A DNA stretch of 64,000 bases from Eleusine coracana subsp. coracana (GCA_032690845.1 CM064425.1:36296240-36360239), one strand, 5' to 3'; positions 11,400 through 23,360 are shown, counted from the stretch's first letter. The notes: generated by a model not told the origin, from the sequence alone. Made by a program: numbers and translations.

Positions 11400-12312
11400 C
11401 ACAATAGAAACTCTCAACAAGCAAATGATACTAGGGAGGGTGTGATCCGACAATTGCGAGGGTCCAAAAATTTGTGCTTGTACATAACGATATATATGGA
11501 GCTTGGACATGCAATATTTGATAGCAAAAATTTTAATCAAGAATTTGCAAAACTGAGTAATATTCCCAACCTAGTCTATGTCACTGGCCTAAACTTGTCA
11601 CGTACCTATGTACAAGGAAGCAAGCATATGAGTCAACAAAGCATACAGAGGATTCAAGGAATTCTGATTTTTTTCTCTTTTCCTATTTTGATTTATTTTT
11701 TTGTTTTGGGTGTGGCCTTTTCTTCTTTTTTCAGCACCTTTATGCCTTTTCCTTCCCTTTTTTTTAATCAGAACTGCTGCAAGAGAGAGTATTCCAGCAA
11801 GATGTAATTTATATGTAGCTTTGGCAACTAGACATCAAAACATGCATGCAGTGTGCTTGTGGTCTATTGTTGGACAGAACCTATAAAAAATATTGGACAC
11901 AAGGAAAACAGCAGGAATGTACTCAAGCCTTAGTCTAATATTGAATAATATAGAATGCATTTATACTAGACAAGAGGCAAAACAAAAATTCAGAGCACAT
12001 ACACGTCCAAGACAAAGTTTGTACAGACTTTATGTTCTCTCAGTCATGATCTATTTTTTTTTTTTTTGACTCACAAGCCACAATTCTATAGTGACCAAAT
12101 ATGGGTTGAACAAGATTTAGATATGATGATCACGATGACACAACGAGGGACTAAAATTCAGAAAAGAAAACCAAACTTAAATTGCAAGGCACAAAGGAGA
12201 TACGGGACAACAGAAACACGATGAACTAATATTTTTGTGGGGCAATTTTCTAGAATATAGGACGATGGCACAAACTAAACAACGATAAGGGTGAACCTGA
12301 TGGTGTACCTGG
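11400..12312 (-). other. 5' untranslated/internal region of the minus-strand gypsy element
   Basis: AT-rich sequence with a 14-nt T run near 12053-12066 lies between the primer-binding site and the protease remnant. No gag motif (CCHC or capsid-like) is visible in any frame, so gag appears deleted. Confidence 0.5.
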
Positions 12313-12327
12313 AGCTCTAATTACCAA
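12313..12327 (-). promoter_or_regulatory. primer-binding site (initiator tRNA-Met type), degenerate
   Basis: The minus-strand sequence just after the LTR end (CCACATCA) is ATTGGTAATTAGAGC. It matches the plant initiator tRNA-Met primer site TGGTATCAGAGC except for a few positions. This fixes the element's orientation and the LTR boundary at 12329. Confidence 0.55.
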
Positions 12328-12328
12328 T

Positions 12329-13072
12329 TGATGTGGAAAAGGGTTCCAGATCTTTTGAATGTTTCTGGTAATCTTAATTTGGGTAGAGGCGATACACAAA
12401 TTGATCTGGCTTTAGAACAACACCATCTGAAACCCGCAATCATAGCACAACGTCTCCTTTGGTTATCAACCGGTGTTGCAGGATTGACCTCATCAAGAAA
12501 GCTTATCCTTGTCTGCAAATTAAGAACACAGAAGAATGTAATGAAAATTTCAAGTATATGATGAATCTCACAAGTTGTGGTCTCACAAACCTATGAAATA
12601 GCTAAACGTTCTTCACAGAATAATCTAAGCAAAATCCCAAACCCAAATAAACAGAAGCTGCTGTATATGAGGATCCTCGGATCATCCCAACCACCTAGAT
12701 GCAGCTCTAAGTGGGCTCAACTCGATAAATGGCCCAAAGGCCGAATACAGTGTCATGGCACTGGGATAGATTTTGGTTGTGGACTTATTTCGATGGTTTC
12801 TGATGACTCCTAACGAATTTTTACATGAGACCGGTGGCAATGGAAAGTTCATCTTGTTATATATCCAGACATATATAGAACATCACAATCTGTATGTATT
12901 ATGGGCGTCCGTTTTAGGGCGACCTGCTCTTGGACTCCGAGTCGGACTAGAAGTTGATATTATTTGGGCCTCGATCTTTGCTTGGACGTCCTTGCTGGGC
13001 CATCACGCCTCCAATGACCTCTCTAGCCAATGACCTCTCTAGCTATCTCATCATCATCTTCATGGTTCTAAA
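12329..13072 (-). repeat. 5' (shared) LTR of the minus-strand gypsy element
   Basis: This copy pairs with the 9056-9702 LTR. Its lower edge TGATGTGG is identical in both copies. The upper edge near ggttcta-aaaa is blurred by mutation. The extra length includes a segment at about 12640-12700 and a local duplication of caatgacctctctagc near 13010-13040. Confidence 0.6.
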
Positions 13073-13284
13073 AAATAATTATTTTATTTGGTAGTAATCT
13101 ATTCTCAAAACCACATAAACAAACCATTAGAAACAAGCTCACCTGTATATTCAATTGATGCACATGAACTTGCATCTTAGTTGGAGGAGTATTTTGTGTA
13201 TCCACAGAGGTGATGTCCTCATCAAACATGGTTTGTGAACGAAGACTTTCAAGATGGTGATTCCATGAAGTAGAAAATGTTGTG

Positions 13285-13859
13285 AAGGTTAGCTAGCTGC
13301 CCAAGAAGGATTGTAGTTACCTTTAAGACGTACCACATCAATGCTTACACCTTTTATATATAAAAACGACAAGAAGAGATAGTGTCAAAATAGCAGCGTT
13401 CGAGTACAAGCCTAAGATGAAGAGGACAAATTGAGATCATATTATGGGTACATTGATGTAATATGGGAACTAGACTATGGAGGAAATTTGCAAGTCCCCA
13501 TATTCCTATGCAAATGGGTGAAGCACCCGAATGGGGTGGAAGTAAATGAATACGACTTCACAATCATTGATCTTAGCAAAGTAGGTCACCAAGATGAGCC
13601 TTTGATACTCACTAAGACCATGGAACATGTCTTCTATGTACTGGAGCCAAAGGATGAAAAGAAGTACATCATTTTTCTTGTAAACAAAGAATCATTGATG
13701 TTAAGAATGTGGGTGATCATGATAAATACAGTTAGTACAACGTGGTGTCACTTTTCTTACATCCAACAAAGTTTGAACTCTTTCATGAAAGACTCTTATT
13801 CGAAGGGAATGCCTACATGTGCACCAATTGCAAAGAAAAAAAAGTTCAAGGGTAACTAG
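13285..13859 (+). pseudogene. TNP2-like CACTA transposase, C-terminal part with DUF4216-like domain
   Basis: The reading resumes near 13285 (LASCPRRIVVTFKTYHINAYTFY with stops around it). It then becomes a clear DUF4216-type domain from 13431: YYGYIDVIWELDYGG, VPIFLCKWV, YDFTIIDLSKVGHQDEP and VFYVLEPKDEKK. It is the continuation of the pseudogene interrupted at 9055. The tail after residue 90 of the open part is no longer alignable by eye. Confidence 0.8.
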
Positions 13860-13920
13860 ATAATCATGTAATTTTATTTTGTTGTTTGCAATGTACTATA
13901 CTTGTACTATTTCCTTCAAA

Positions 13921-14035
13921 ATAGTGGCAGGTGGAAGTGCTCTTTAGCAGCGAGCAGAGGGTGGTTACCTCACTCGCCGTTATGTCCTCTTTAGTGGTGG
14001 GTGGAAAAGCCATCCGCTACTATTCTGCCTTCCAC
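13921..14035. repeat. CACTA subterminal-type repeat block inside the element
   Basis: Motifs such as tagtggtgggtgga and ccatccgctactattctg match the block near the 3' end (17690-17780: tagtgatgggtggagc, ccaccactactattctg). Subterminal repeats are transposase-binding arrays normally restricted to element ends, so this internal copy is unexpected. Confidence 0.6.
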
Positions 14036-14159
14036 CATATAAGGCTCAGGACCGGGGATTTGAACCCTAATCCCCGGAGACGACGCAACCGACGCCATCA
14101 GGCTACCAAAATTCTTAGCCACCTCCCCCTGGGCCGCCGCCTCCCTAATCGTTGCCACC

Positions 14160-14522
14160 TAGTCAAGGTCCTGCCCGAGCGCTGCCTCCTCGAGGTTCTC
14201 TAGTAGTGCTGCCGCCTCTCTGAGGTCCTCCCCAAGCACCACCTCCACATTCTCTGTATCCTTGAGAGACACCGCCTCATCGAGGTCCTCCCCGACCACC
14301 TCCCTGAGCATCATCGCCATGTCGAGGTCCTCCTTGAACGTTGCCTCCCTGTTCGCCGCCTCCCTAATTTCCTCCCCAAGCGCCGCCTCCATGAGTGTCG
14401 CTTCCCTATTCGCCGGCTTCCCCGAGTGCTGCCACCTCCATAGAGTCCTCCTCGAGCGCTGCCGTCTCCCCAAGTGCCACCGCCTCCCCGGAGTCCTCCT
14501 CAAGTGCGCCGGCTCTCCATGC
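14160..14522. repeat. degenerate minisatellite, GC-rich
   Basis: About ten imperfect units of roughly 30-40 bp share gaggtcctcc, ccgagc and gccgcctcc cores. On the minus strand they leave a 121-residue open frame rich in Glu/Ala/Leu/Asp (repeated EDLxEA, REA). The open frame is a by-product of unit length and composition; no domain is recognised. Confidence 0.65.
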
Positions 14523-14559
14523 ACCCTAGCCTGAGCACCGTCTCCACTCCCTATGCCCT

Positions 14560-15089
14560 CGAGCGAGCATCCGGGTATGTCCTGTCTCTCTCTCCGCTCT
14601 TGGTAGTGGTGGGTGATGTATCTGTTGAATTTTTAGTGTTGTTAGAACTAATCTCTCTGTCTTAGGCGTTGGTATGTTTTCATATTGTTGTGTGTACAAA
14701 GTCTTTTTTCCTATGGCACTAGTGGAGTAAATTCATATGCCGTGTGTATAGTTGTAAATAATGTGCAAATGTGCCAGGATTTTAGTTTGAATTTTCCTGC
14801 ATGCCATTCAGATTTAGTTTGTGTTTTACCTTGTCATATATTTAACGAGGAGCACCAGCATGCGACATTTTTAGCATCCTAGTAGTATGTTGTTCCTTGC
14901 ATTCTAGAATAGATTTGTTATTTCATCTTTTGCCCAAACTATTGTTACCTTAAGTATGGATATTTGATTTGTAGTGGTTTCAGGGTTATAGTAATTACTA
15001 GTTAGGGCAAGGGTTAGTGTAACTAGTAGTTAGCATTTTTACAATCATTTGTTTCATAATCATTTTTATAATCATCTCGAGGATCGCCT
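14560..15089. other. AT-rich spacer within the CACTA element
   Basis: No domain, repeat or RNA gene is recognised here. It probably represents intron or intergenic DNA between the transposase and the second gene. Confidence 0.4.
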
Positions 15090-17400
15090 TCTAATGATTC
15101 CGAATAGTGGGCAACGGAAAGAACCGGAGGTTTTGTTTCCTCTGCCATGTCCAAAATGTCGAGTAGGGAGCCCGGACCCTAATTACCTGCATGAAGGGCA
15201 GGTGTAATGTGTGCTGCATATGCCATTTGGTTACAAGGGGAAGACCCTAAAGGTTGCAATAGGCATGGTACTTCCAGGACAGACGATCCACAACATGGAT
15301 ATTCCCAACAAGTACGTGAGAGTTTATGTGTTGGAGATAGTACAAGAATACGAGGACACAGAGATAGAATGCCTGATACCTGAGGTGGGGATAAAAATGC
15401 TTCATGAGGCTATTCTCTCATTCATTGTGTCGAAACAACATGATGTTGTCCTCTCCACCCCCGTTGTCTGGTCACGAGTCATTCTATGAGAGCCAACCAC
15501 TTGCAAGGGATCAAGTTGGACAACACCTCCATATCGGTGGCTACTTCAGGCAACAAGACCCAACAAGAGTCTACTCAACCCATAGCCTACAAAGGAGGAG
15601 AAACGGTAGAAAAAGAGCCTCTTCAATGTGGAGTCGACAAAGGTGGGATAGTTATTGTTGAGGCTGCACCTCTACCTCCTTAGGAGACATTTAAGCCCCT
15701 CATCCCTAGCTAGGACTATTGTCAGTTTATGAATGAGCATCACAATCCTATGAAGGCCAATGTAACTAAACACTAGCAACAATGGACGAAGACATGGGAT
15801 AGTAGTCAAAAGGAGCTCAATGTGCTAGATCCCCACAAACAGGTATCGTATGATGATGATATTTTCAAGGACCAAGACGATGATTATGCCCCCCCCCCCC
15901 CCATATTTGAGTTCCGAAAGCCCCTTGTCTCGAAAATATGTACTCGAACATTCCTTGGGAGATGCTAAAGCTCCACGACTCGTACATACAGGCATCAAAA
16001 GAAGGAGTGGATGTCATCACTTGTAAGATTCCATCAGATATATTCAATGATGAAGGCGATAACAACTTACTCGGGCTATATTTTGATGATATCTATCGAG
16101 TGTTCCAGCGGATAAGATGGATGTCACATTCATAAACTTGAGGTGCATGTAAGTCCATCAATCGCCTTCGTATTTTCAATCGCATTTGTACATACTACTG
16201 TAATACTAATTAGACAATGGCAAATGCTTGTTTTGTAGCATGAATTCTATGTTTCAACCAAAGAAATATTTAAGAAAAGAATGGAAGATTGCATACCTCA
16301 ACCGATCGTTAATAAATCAAGGTGTGATTAACCCCAAGATAAATATAGATGATCCTATGTACTAGGACAACACATACCCGAAGAGCAATATAGAATGCAG
16401 GAGGACCTCACAACAGCTGACAGGTCTTGGGTTGAAACTTATATATATAGTTATTTCGTGAAGTGGCAGGATAGAGAATGCATTATGGCCCTCTACAACT
16501 TCAAGTAAGTTCGATTACTGCTTTTGTCTTCTAAACTATGGGATAGATAAATGGAATACTAACTAATGATCATTGTTGAAGTGACCACTAGATAAATGGG
16601 TATCTTCTCATGCTCGACAGTCTTGACATAGACAAAAAGTGGTATAGTGATACGTGAGCATCAGAAACTAGTATGAAGTTAGTCACATACAGTAAAAGTC
16701 ATTGATATAGTTAGACTTCATGTAACGATGCGTTATTGTTAATCGAGCAGTGCTTACTAGAACTACGTCAAAGCAGGTGGGACACACAACCCTAGATGAA
16801 AAAAGGCTTTGTACTTCCGCCATCAATTTTAGGTAAGGCATTTATGTTGCAACTATACATTGTTATCCTACTTTTGATACAATTATCCATAATGTAACTT
16901 ATTTTCTCTATTTCATAGTGCTACAAACAAGTACCAGGTGGTTACTATGCATATTATTTCGCGAGTGGCACTTCAAATTATTTGGAAATCCTACTCATCG
17001 AGGAGTCTGCTGAAGAGGTACATTTATTTTGGTCATGTTCAGTTTACATTCTTGTTAATAATTCAATCATTCTATTATTAATTCTCCACAATGTTGTATA
17101 CAAAAAGCAATTTGGAAAGCAAAAAATGACCTGCAACAAAAAAGAAATGCGAGGAGATTAGAAAGGGGATCGTCCCTCAAGAGAAAACTCATTTAATTAT
17201 GAATTCAATGTACCAAATTATGGCCCACTTGGTTTGTTTTCTTCTAAGAGAGGTAATCAACCCGCTACATAAGTTTTTTATGAAGAGGGAACCTTAAGAA
17301 CGAATGAAGCATAATAACCTTTGTGAGTGTGGTGGCTCGAAACGACCATACAAGCTCATGAGAGATGAGAAAAGTAACAATTATTACTTAGACTTTGTGT
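15090..17400 (+). pseudogene. second CACTA gene: accessory domain and Ulp1/C48-like cysteine protease, intron-containing, decayed
   Basis: At 15211-15489 an open segment reads KTLKVAIGMVLPGQTIHN ... YVRVYVLEIVQEYED, like the domain in grass En/Spm second ORFs. At 15938-16135 WEMLKLHDSYIQAS ... FDDIYRVFQ matches the region preceding the Ulp1-like domain in these proteins. Downstream, exon-like pieces give IMALYNFK (about 16485), LLMLDSLDIDKKW (about 16605), CYKQVPGGYYAYYF (about 16920) and FLLREVINP (about 17235), separated by AT-rich presumed introns. Ulp1-like domains cut SUMO-type conjugates in authentic enzymes; here the Cys lies in a CYKQVPGG context. In-frame stops indicate a pseudogene. 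Confidence 0.6.
15889..15902. repeat. homopolymer run of 14 C
   Basis: The run sits just before the exon carrying KLHDSYIQAS and breaks the upstream frame. Confidence 0.85.
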
Positions 17401-17569
17401 GAGATATTTCATTGAAACTATATATATATTTGTGAATGTTCTTGTGACTATTTTGTGAATATGAAAGTTTATATGAAATACCATGCTTTGTGGAGCTTGT
17501 TGTATATTTGTATCCAGGATATAAGCCTCTATAGAAAATATTATTTTCTACTTAAAAATAAAAATAGTG

Positions 17570-17823
17570 ACAGGTCATAACATATGCCGCCCGTCCAAAG
17601 TGTATATTTAGGGGCAGTTTGGAACAAAGGCCACCACTATACATACACTATGTAGAGGCGGCTCTAGTTATGACCTACCGCTATAGATACATTTGTAGTG
17701 ATGGGTGGAGCTATCCACCACTACTATTCTGTAGTTTTAACTACAAAAGTGTAGTGGCGGATTGGCCCATCCGCTGTTACAGTGGTATTTGACCCACCAC
17801 AACACTGTCTTCTTCCTATAGTG
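17570..17823 (+). repeat. CACTA 3' terminal region with subterminal repeats
   Basis: Repeated motifs (ccaccact, tagtggcgg, ccatccgc, tagtgatggg) in both orientations lead to a terminus ending CCTATAGTG. The following three bases TTG would be the target duplication, but the left partner lies outside the window. Confidence 0.7.
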
Positions 17824-18007
17824 TTGAATAGGAGGCGGCGATGGCTAATTAGGGTTCTTTCTCAGCCTAACTACATTACCCATTTAGTTAGGGTTGTTTT
17901 CGAATGGTGCTAGCGGTGAGTTCGATTACACGAGTAGAATGCCATGGGTCGTGGCCTTGTTTTTCAAGATGAGTTTGATTAGGAGCAGAATGCATCAGGT
18001 TACGGTG

Positions 18008-21000
18008 TGTCACACCCATTTTAAGAAGCAAAACAGGTGCAACCGTACGTGTGCCTAGGATCAAATTTCACACACATACGGTACATCATTAATGGTAAAT
18101 AGAATAAGTATCCATATCCTTTAATTATTATATTGTATCTTTATTACAAAGGACCCGTAGGTCTAAAAGAAAAGTACATCAAAGCAGCGGAAATAAACTA
18201 GCGTAGACGTCCCAAGACTCCACAGGCACCGACTGGTGGACCATCGCCTAGTACTCGCCGCCATCTTATTCATGGTAGTCCACAAGAGCAGCGATATGGT
18301 ATAGCAAGGGTGAGTACGTGACGTACTCAGCAAGTGGGGGAAAAGATGACATGGGGCTATAGACAAGAAAGGCTTATAGGGGTTTATTGCATGAGCTTTT
18401 AATTAACCTAAGCATCCTATTTACTATATGGGGTCATCCCAACCATAAATCCACAAGGTGATATCCAAGCCAAGTCCCAATCCAAACCACCAATACCAAC
18501 CATTCCATCCCATAACCAACTAATCTTGTGAGGACTCCAGGCCGCTTATGACCGTGAGCGCGGCTATCATGACAGTTTTACACTCTGCAGAGGTTGTACC
18601 ACTTTACCCACAAGTCGTGATTCCCTTTGTGCCCGTGGACACGACCCACATTACACACTTCCTTGGGTGTGTCGCAGGGTTTCACTATAAGGCTTTTCCA
18701 ATGGGTCTCCCAGTACATACTAGCCACTAAGGTTCCACTCCCGTCCCTAAGTGATAGCCCATCAACAAGCAGCTCATCACCCCAGGAGCCCCCTCTTGAG
18801 CCATTCGGATACAAGGACAGTCCTCTCATGACTTCCATTCTCCGCTCCACCAAAATGCTGCACTAACACTAGGAGAACACCTAATTACTAGGCCAAGCCT
18901 TACCCATATCGGTCTTGTGATGGCACTGTTTTTCCTGGGTCGCTCCAAGAACCGATTCCTAGGATCTACAACAAGCCTACCGCCACCAACCATGTGCCCA
19001 CGGCACCACATCCATTCCATCCGACTTGCACAGATCCCTAAGTCCATGATGCTAAAAAAAATTACCAATTCCTTCCCAAGTGATATTGTTCGTTAGTCAA
19101 AATTAAAGGGGACCCAACAACCCAGTAAACAACTAAGCATGTCTACCCATTGATCGATAAAGTTCTAGTTCAAGGCGACAAGGACAAGATAGAACAATAC
19201 TAGTAAACCCTATCAAATAGGTTCCCAATCAATTGACACAAGCATGCAAATCCTAAAGTAACATTCACAATAGGTATAAAATGCATCAAGGACACTTGCC
19301 TTTGTCCTACGCGTGCTGTTGCTCAACCACTTCGAACTCCTGCTCTTGGAGGTCCTCGTACGCTGATCCTTGCATGCAGTCGTCTTTACGCGTGATAGTA
19401 CCGGCACAAGCAATTGCATACACAATCAATACACAGCCATGCAATCATGGAAAAACAATTTGGAGTTACGAGTAAAAAGTTATGAAGGTTTGAAGATACA
19501 AGGCTAAAATAGTAAAAATCAGAAAAAGTAGTATTAACAGGTAGTATTAGTTACTACGATCACGTTGGTGCAAGAATTACTTAATTCCGAGATACGGTTG
19601 AAAAGTTATGAAGGTTTGAAGTTTTAGGGCTAAAATGGTAAAAACCGAGAGGTGTAGGGACCTAAAAGTAATTTCTAAAAAGTACAGAGACTAATATGTA
19701 AAAATAACAAGGTGAAAATAACCTATCATAAAATCCAAGGATTAAAATGTAATTTATAACAAGTTTAGGGACTAAAATGTAAAAAGACAAGACCTAAATA
19801 TAATTAAAAATAAGTCTAGGGGTGTTTTTGTAAAAATATAGGGCCAATAATAATTCTAGTAAAATACAGGGGTGTTTCTATAAAAATGTAGTGCTAGAAA
19901 AATTTTAATGAAGTTCAGGGGCTTAAATAAAATTTTCTAAAGCTTCTGCACAAAAACAGGGGCATAAATATAATTTAAATTAAACATAGGGGCCTAAATG
20001 CAAAAAGCTAGCAATATCCAGGAATTAAACGAATTAATTTAAATCTAAAAATCCCGTGGACCAGGTCTATGGGTTCTATGGACTCACAGTCCACTGGTCC
20101 ACATGGACCGGTCCACAGTGGGCCGATTACATACCCCTTTGGGGTATGTAATCTGGTGTGTTGGATCGAGATCCAACGGCCAGGGTTTAAACGAAGGGGA
20201 GGCGCGGGGCTGCCTGCGGCTGCCGCGGCGGCGCGCGGCAGAGCTCGCCGGAGGCGGCGCTCCGACGGTCGGAGCTTGGCCGGGAGGGGTCCAGAGGGGA
20301 GAGGGGGACATAGGGTCTCACCGAGGGGGATCGCGACGGGTACTGGAGGCCGGGGAGGGGCTAGCGACGTCGGGTGGCGGCTCCGGGTAGTCGGCGACGG
20401 CGAGGAGGGGTTGTCCGGCACCGGCGAGCGTCAGGAAGCGGCTCCGAAGTCTCCTGGTCAATCTGTAATGCCGAGGGACCGATCAATTGGAGCCGAGGGT
20501 GTTGGGGGAGAAGAAATTGACGACGACGGCGGAACTTACCGGTGACGGCAAAGAGGTGGCTCACGGCGGCGCTGGCGGGAAAGAGGGAGGAGGGCTCGAG
20601 TGTGGCGAGGATGGGCGTGCAGGGGGAGGCCGATGGCTCGGGTTTTATAGAGAGGGGGGGGGGGGAGGGAGGTTAGGGTTGCCAGGATTCGGCCGGGGAA
20701 CAGAGGCCAGCGATCACACGCTTTTCAAAAATCGACGGCGACGGCGGGGGGAAATTTGGGGAAAGATGGGGGAGACGATCGCGGAGTGCACGGCGATCAC
20801 GCACGTGGTGTCGGGGGCCAGCGGGGGCAAGCGCGGGGGCGCGGGATTTGAAATCGGGGGGGGGGGGGGGGGGGGGGCAGAGAAATGGAAGGTGCGAAAT
20901 CGGCGGGAGGTTGGGGATGACGGGGCGGGCCGACATGTCGGCGAGAGAAGAGAGGGGAGAGGGTGCCGGGTTTTCCTGGTTTGCGCCTTCGGCTTGGGTG

Positions 21001-21361
21001 GGAGCTGGCTGGGCTACCGGCCTCGCGGGGTGGCTGGGCCGGGAGGGGAAGGTGGTGGAGAGAGGGGTTCCGGGATGGGCCAGAAAGGGGGTTTTCGGGC
21101 CAGTGCTCTGTTTCTCTCTTTTCTTTCTCTTTTCTATTCTTTTTTCTCTCCTATTTTCTACCCTATCCTCTTGGTTCTATTTTAGCCTAAAGAAAATAAT
21201 TTATGCCACTAATCAAATACTATATGAATGAGGATGCCATGCTATGCCAATGAAATAAATTAATTTATTAATTGACAAAATAATTTATCCTAGGCTATTT
21301 AATTAATTACTTAATGCTAATAATTGGTATTTTTAGAGTTTGTAAAAAGTAGGGTGTTACA
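18008..21361. mobile_element. solo LTR of a long-LTR gypsy element, with perfect target duplication
   Basis: The unit starts TGTCACACCC and ends GGGTGTTACA (3354 bp) and is flanked by identical CGGTG at 18003-18007 and 21362-21366. There is no primer-binding site, polypurine tract or coding domain, so it is an LTR left by recombination rather than a whole element. Length and ends fit the long-LTR grass gypsy groups (Tekay/RIRE3/RIRE8 type; family knowledge). The first 2 kb are AT-balanced. 20060-21110 is GC-rich with a G22 run at 20856-20877 and encodes only compositional ORFs. Confidence 0.85.
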
Positions 21362-21366
21362 CGGTG

Positions 21367-22293
21367 CTAGGACACATTGAGGCGTTGCACCTGTTGTTGC
21401 CTCGCTCGTCATGAACCTGATGCTAAGCCCACGGTGGAACGTAGCTTAGTCGATGTGCTCCCCGGTGATAAGAAAAACTATGTTGTGATTTTACTCACTC
21501 TGATTTTAAAATGAAAAATCTTGTTATATTTGATCATACATTCTTTTAAAAAAATTGAAAAATTACCAGATGTTTTTTATGATTTATTTTATTATTAAAT
21601 AAAGTTAAAACCTATCTTATAATTTTATATATTTGAACTAATATTTTGAATAAGAAGAATGATCGGATGTAACTAAAAAAAGTTAACTGTCAATAATTTA
21701 AAACGGGAAAAAGTAGAATTCCAGAAACGGTTGGTCCTCTCTAGCATGAGTTATTACTGAAGAATTTCGGAAAGGTTTCAATAGTCAATATTTTGTTGGA
21801 TTGCGATCTGCCTAACTGCCAGTTTGAGTGTGCCTCTGGAGTCGCGATATGATTAAGTAGTTTTGCAACCTTTTACCAAAGAACGATAAAAATGTTTAAT
21901 TATTAGACATTTGGCGCTATCGATCAACAACAAAAAATCACGGTGAACTGGTATGCGGGAAAGCAACGCAACGGCAACAGCGGGAGCGGGCATGGCGCGT
22001 GAGGCCGCAGGCTTGATTGGAAACGGGTGGGGGCGACGATACGAGAGGTGTCTGAAGGTGCTGCCTCGATGGGGAACGGCGACTTGCTGCTACCTCGTTG
22101 GGGGAAAAACGTCGAACCTCCGGCTCGATGGGGAACGTCGACTCAACAGTGTTGGAAAAAAGTTACTGCTCTACCCTAGTGGCATTGCAATATAAATACT
22201 TGGACAATTGAGTCAATTCCATTATTATCCTAAATATTATAACCAGTAATTTATTAAACGTAATATATACCATAAAACTGTTTCTTATCTTTG
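21367..22293. other. intergenic DNA, no gene seen
   Basis: The sequence continues the insertion target of the solo LTR. Short frames (such as 21953-22195) have no recognisable motif. Confidence 0.5.
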
Positions 22294-22312
22294 ATTACTT
22301 TAACATATAAAA

Positions 22313-22567
22313 TGCGGGCTTCACCCACTGGTAATGTTGCTCGTTGGCAACCTACAGTTTGGGGGTTCGACCCCTACTTCTCATCAAAAAATCCCCTCGT
22401 CTGCTATCACGCTAAAACATATGGTAAAGAGACGGTCTGTACTCACAGGGTGACGGCTCCCTATGTAAGGGTAGAGCAGGGGTTTAGAAATTTTCTCCGC
22501 CTGGGTAAGAAGGTTCTTCTTAAGACAATGTTGTTGGTTGGTCTTACCCTATAGGTCGATTTTTTTT
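22313..22567 (+). mobile_element. tRNA-derived SINE with target-site duplication
   Basis: A Pol III-type internal promoter is visible. A B-box-like GGTTCGACCCC lies at about 22365-22375, preceded by an A-box-like region in ttcacccactggtaatg. The body resembles grass Au/p-SINE-like units and ends in a T-rich tract after cttaccctataggtcga. It is bounded by near-identical 19-bp direct repeats, attactttaacatataaaa (22294-22312) and attactttgacatataaaa (22568-22586), as expected for LINE-machinery insertion. Confidence 0.75.
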
Positions 22568-22586
22568 ATTACTTTGACATATAAAA

Positions 22587-23360
22587 AATATCCTAAAATT
22601 AGGTTTTACCTTTTTGTAGAAATAGAAACAGCCTACTAGGTAAAACTGACTCGATATTTTAAAAAACATCCACGTCATCCAGATCATTTTTTAGTTGATT
22701 ATTTTTTTCCAATCTTTCGTCTGGACAGATGCCGCCGCCGTGCGGAGTCACACCCTTGACGATCGCAGGCAGGCAACGGCGGACCCCAGCAATGCCGCCT
22801 GGACGCGCAGAGGGCCATGTACGTAAAGGATCAAAGCAGGAGAATCATGACACCTTGTTGAAGTAAAAAACAATGTCAAGCTCGTATACACTTGAGTGCA
22901 ACATGAAAAATTCAACAGCCTGTTTGCCTAGCCGCCGAAGCACGGGAACGCGGTGGCCGGTACATGGCTAGTGCGGCGGCGACGATTTCGACCTTCGGCG
23001 GAGCTATTTGACTCTGTAGGACCGTATTTGCAACGGGGACGGCGGATGCAGCGCCTGCGGGGAAGTAGGGCGATGCACGGGAGCCGTAAACTGAGCACGA
23101 GAAATGGGCCACGCGCGCGAGGAGAATGGCGAGCATGGTGGCCTCAGCAAAATCTCGCCTCAGCAAAATTCGCGAGCGGAGAAAAATAGAGAGCCTAATA
23201 CTGAGGCTGTTGGATCGTGACATTTTCATTTTTTTTATATATCGAGATACAAATTAAAGTCATATACAAGAGCTCTGAGAGATGCTCTAAGATGCCTTAT
23301 ATGTCAGAATTGTAAATTCTATCGGCCAAGTCTAAGCTTTCACGTTTGCAAGATCAGGTG
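22587..23360. other. intergenic DNA upstream of cysteine-rich gene 1
   Basis: The first part is AT-rich and 22700-23190 is more GC-rich. A 105-codon minus-strand frame (22912-23229) has no signal peptide or domain I can support. No RNA gene is seen. Confidence 0.4.

Larger units (their letters stand above)
9056..13284 (-). mobile_element. minus-strand gypsy element with two LTRs plus tail of another copy, inserted in the CACTA transposase
   Basis: On the minus strand the order is a pol 3' tail (13284-13073), an LTR (13072-12329), a primer-binding site, a shortened internal region with protease-like and pol-tail coding (12312-9733), and a second LTR (9702-9056). The CACTA reading frame stops at 9055 and resumes near 13285, so the whole block is one insertion. 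The pol tail above the upper LTR shows that this LTR was shared by two element copies, as produced by LTR-LTR recombination. No target duplication was found, which fits truncation of the upper copy. Gag, reverse transcriptase, RNase H and integrase core are missing. Confidence 0.7.
7878..17823 (+). mobile_element. CACTA (En/Spm) transposon, 3' part, interrupted by a gypsy insertion
   Basis: Pieces in order are TNP2 transposase with its DUF4218-like domain (to 9055), a minus-strand gypsy insertion (9056 to about 13284), the resumed transposase with a DUF4216-like domain (13285-13859), a second gene with a Ulp1/C48-like protease segment (15090-17400), and a terminal region with subterminal repeats ending CCTATAGTG at 17823. 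The reverse complement of that end is CACTATAGG, the superfamily terminus. The 5' half is missing because the Tat element lies across it. Introns, stops and insertions make it immobile on its own. Confidence 0.8.

Noticed and set aside
20487..21185. 232-codon Gly-rich ORF and overlapping frames
   Set aside because: They lie wholly in the GC-rich part of a solo LTR bounded by a perfect target duplication; composition alone keeps them open.
22365..22375. Possible tRNA gene from the GGTTCGACCCC box
   Set aside because: No cloverleaf could be drawn, and the unit has a SINE body and target duplication.
22912..23229. 105-codon minus-strand ORF upstream of gene 1
   Set aside because: No start context, domain or homology recognisable; GC-rich patch only.
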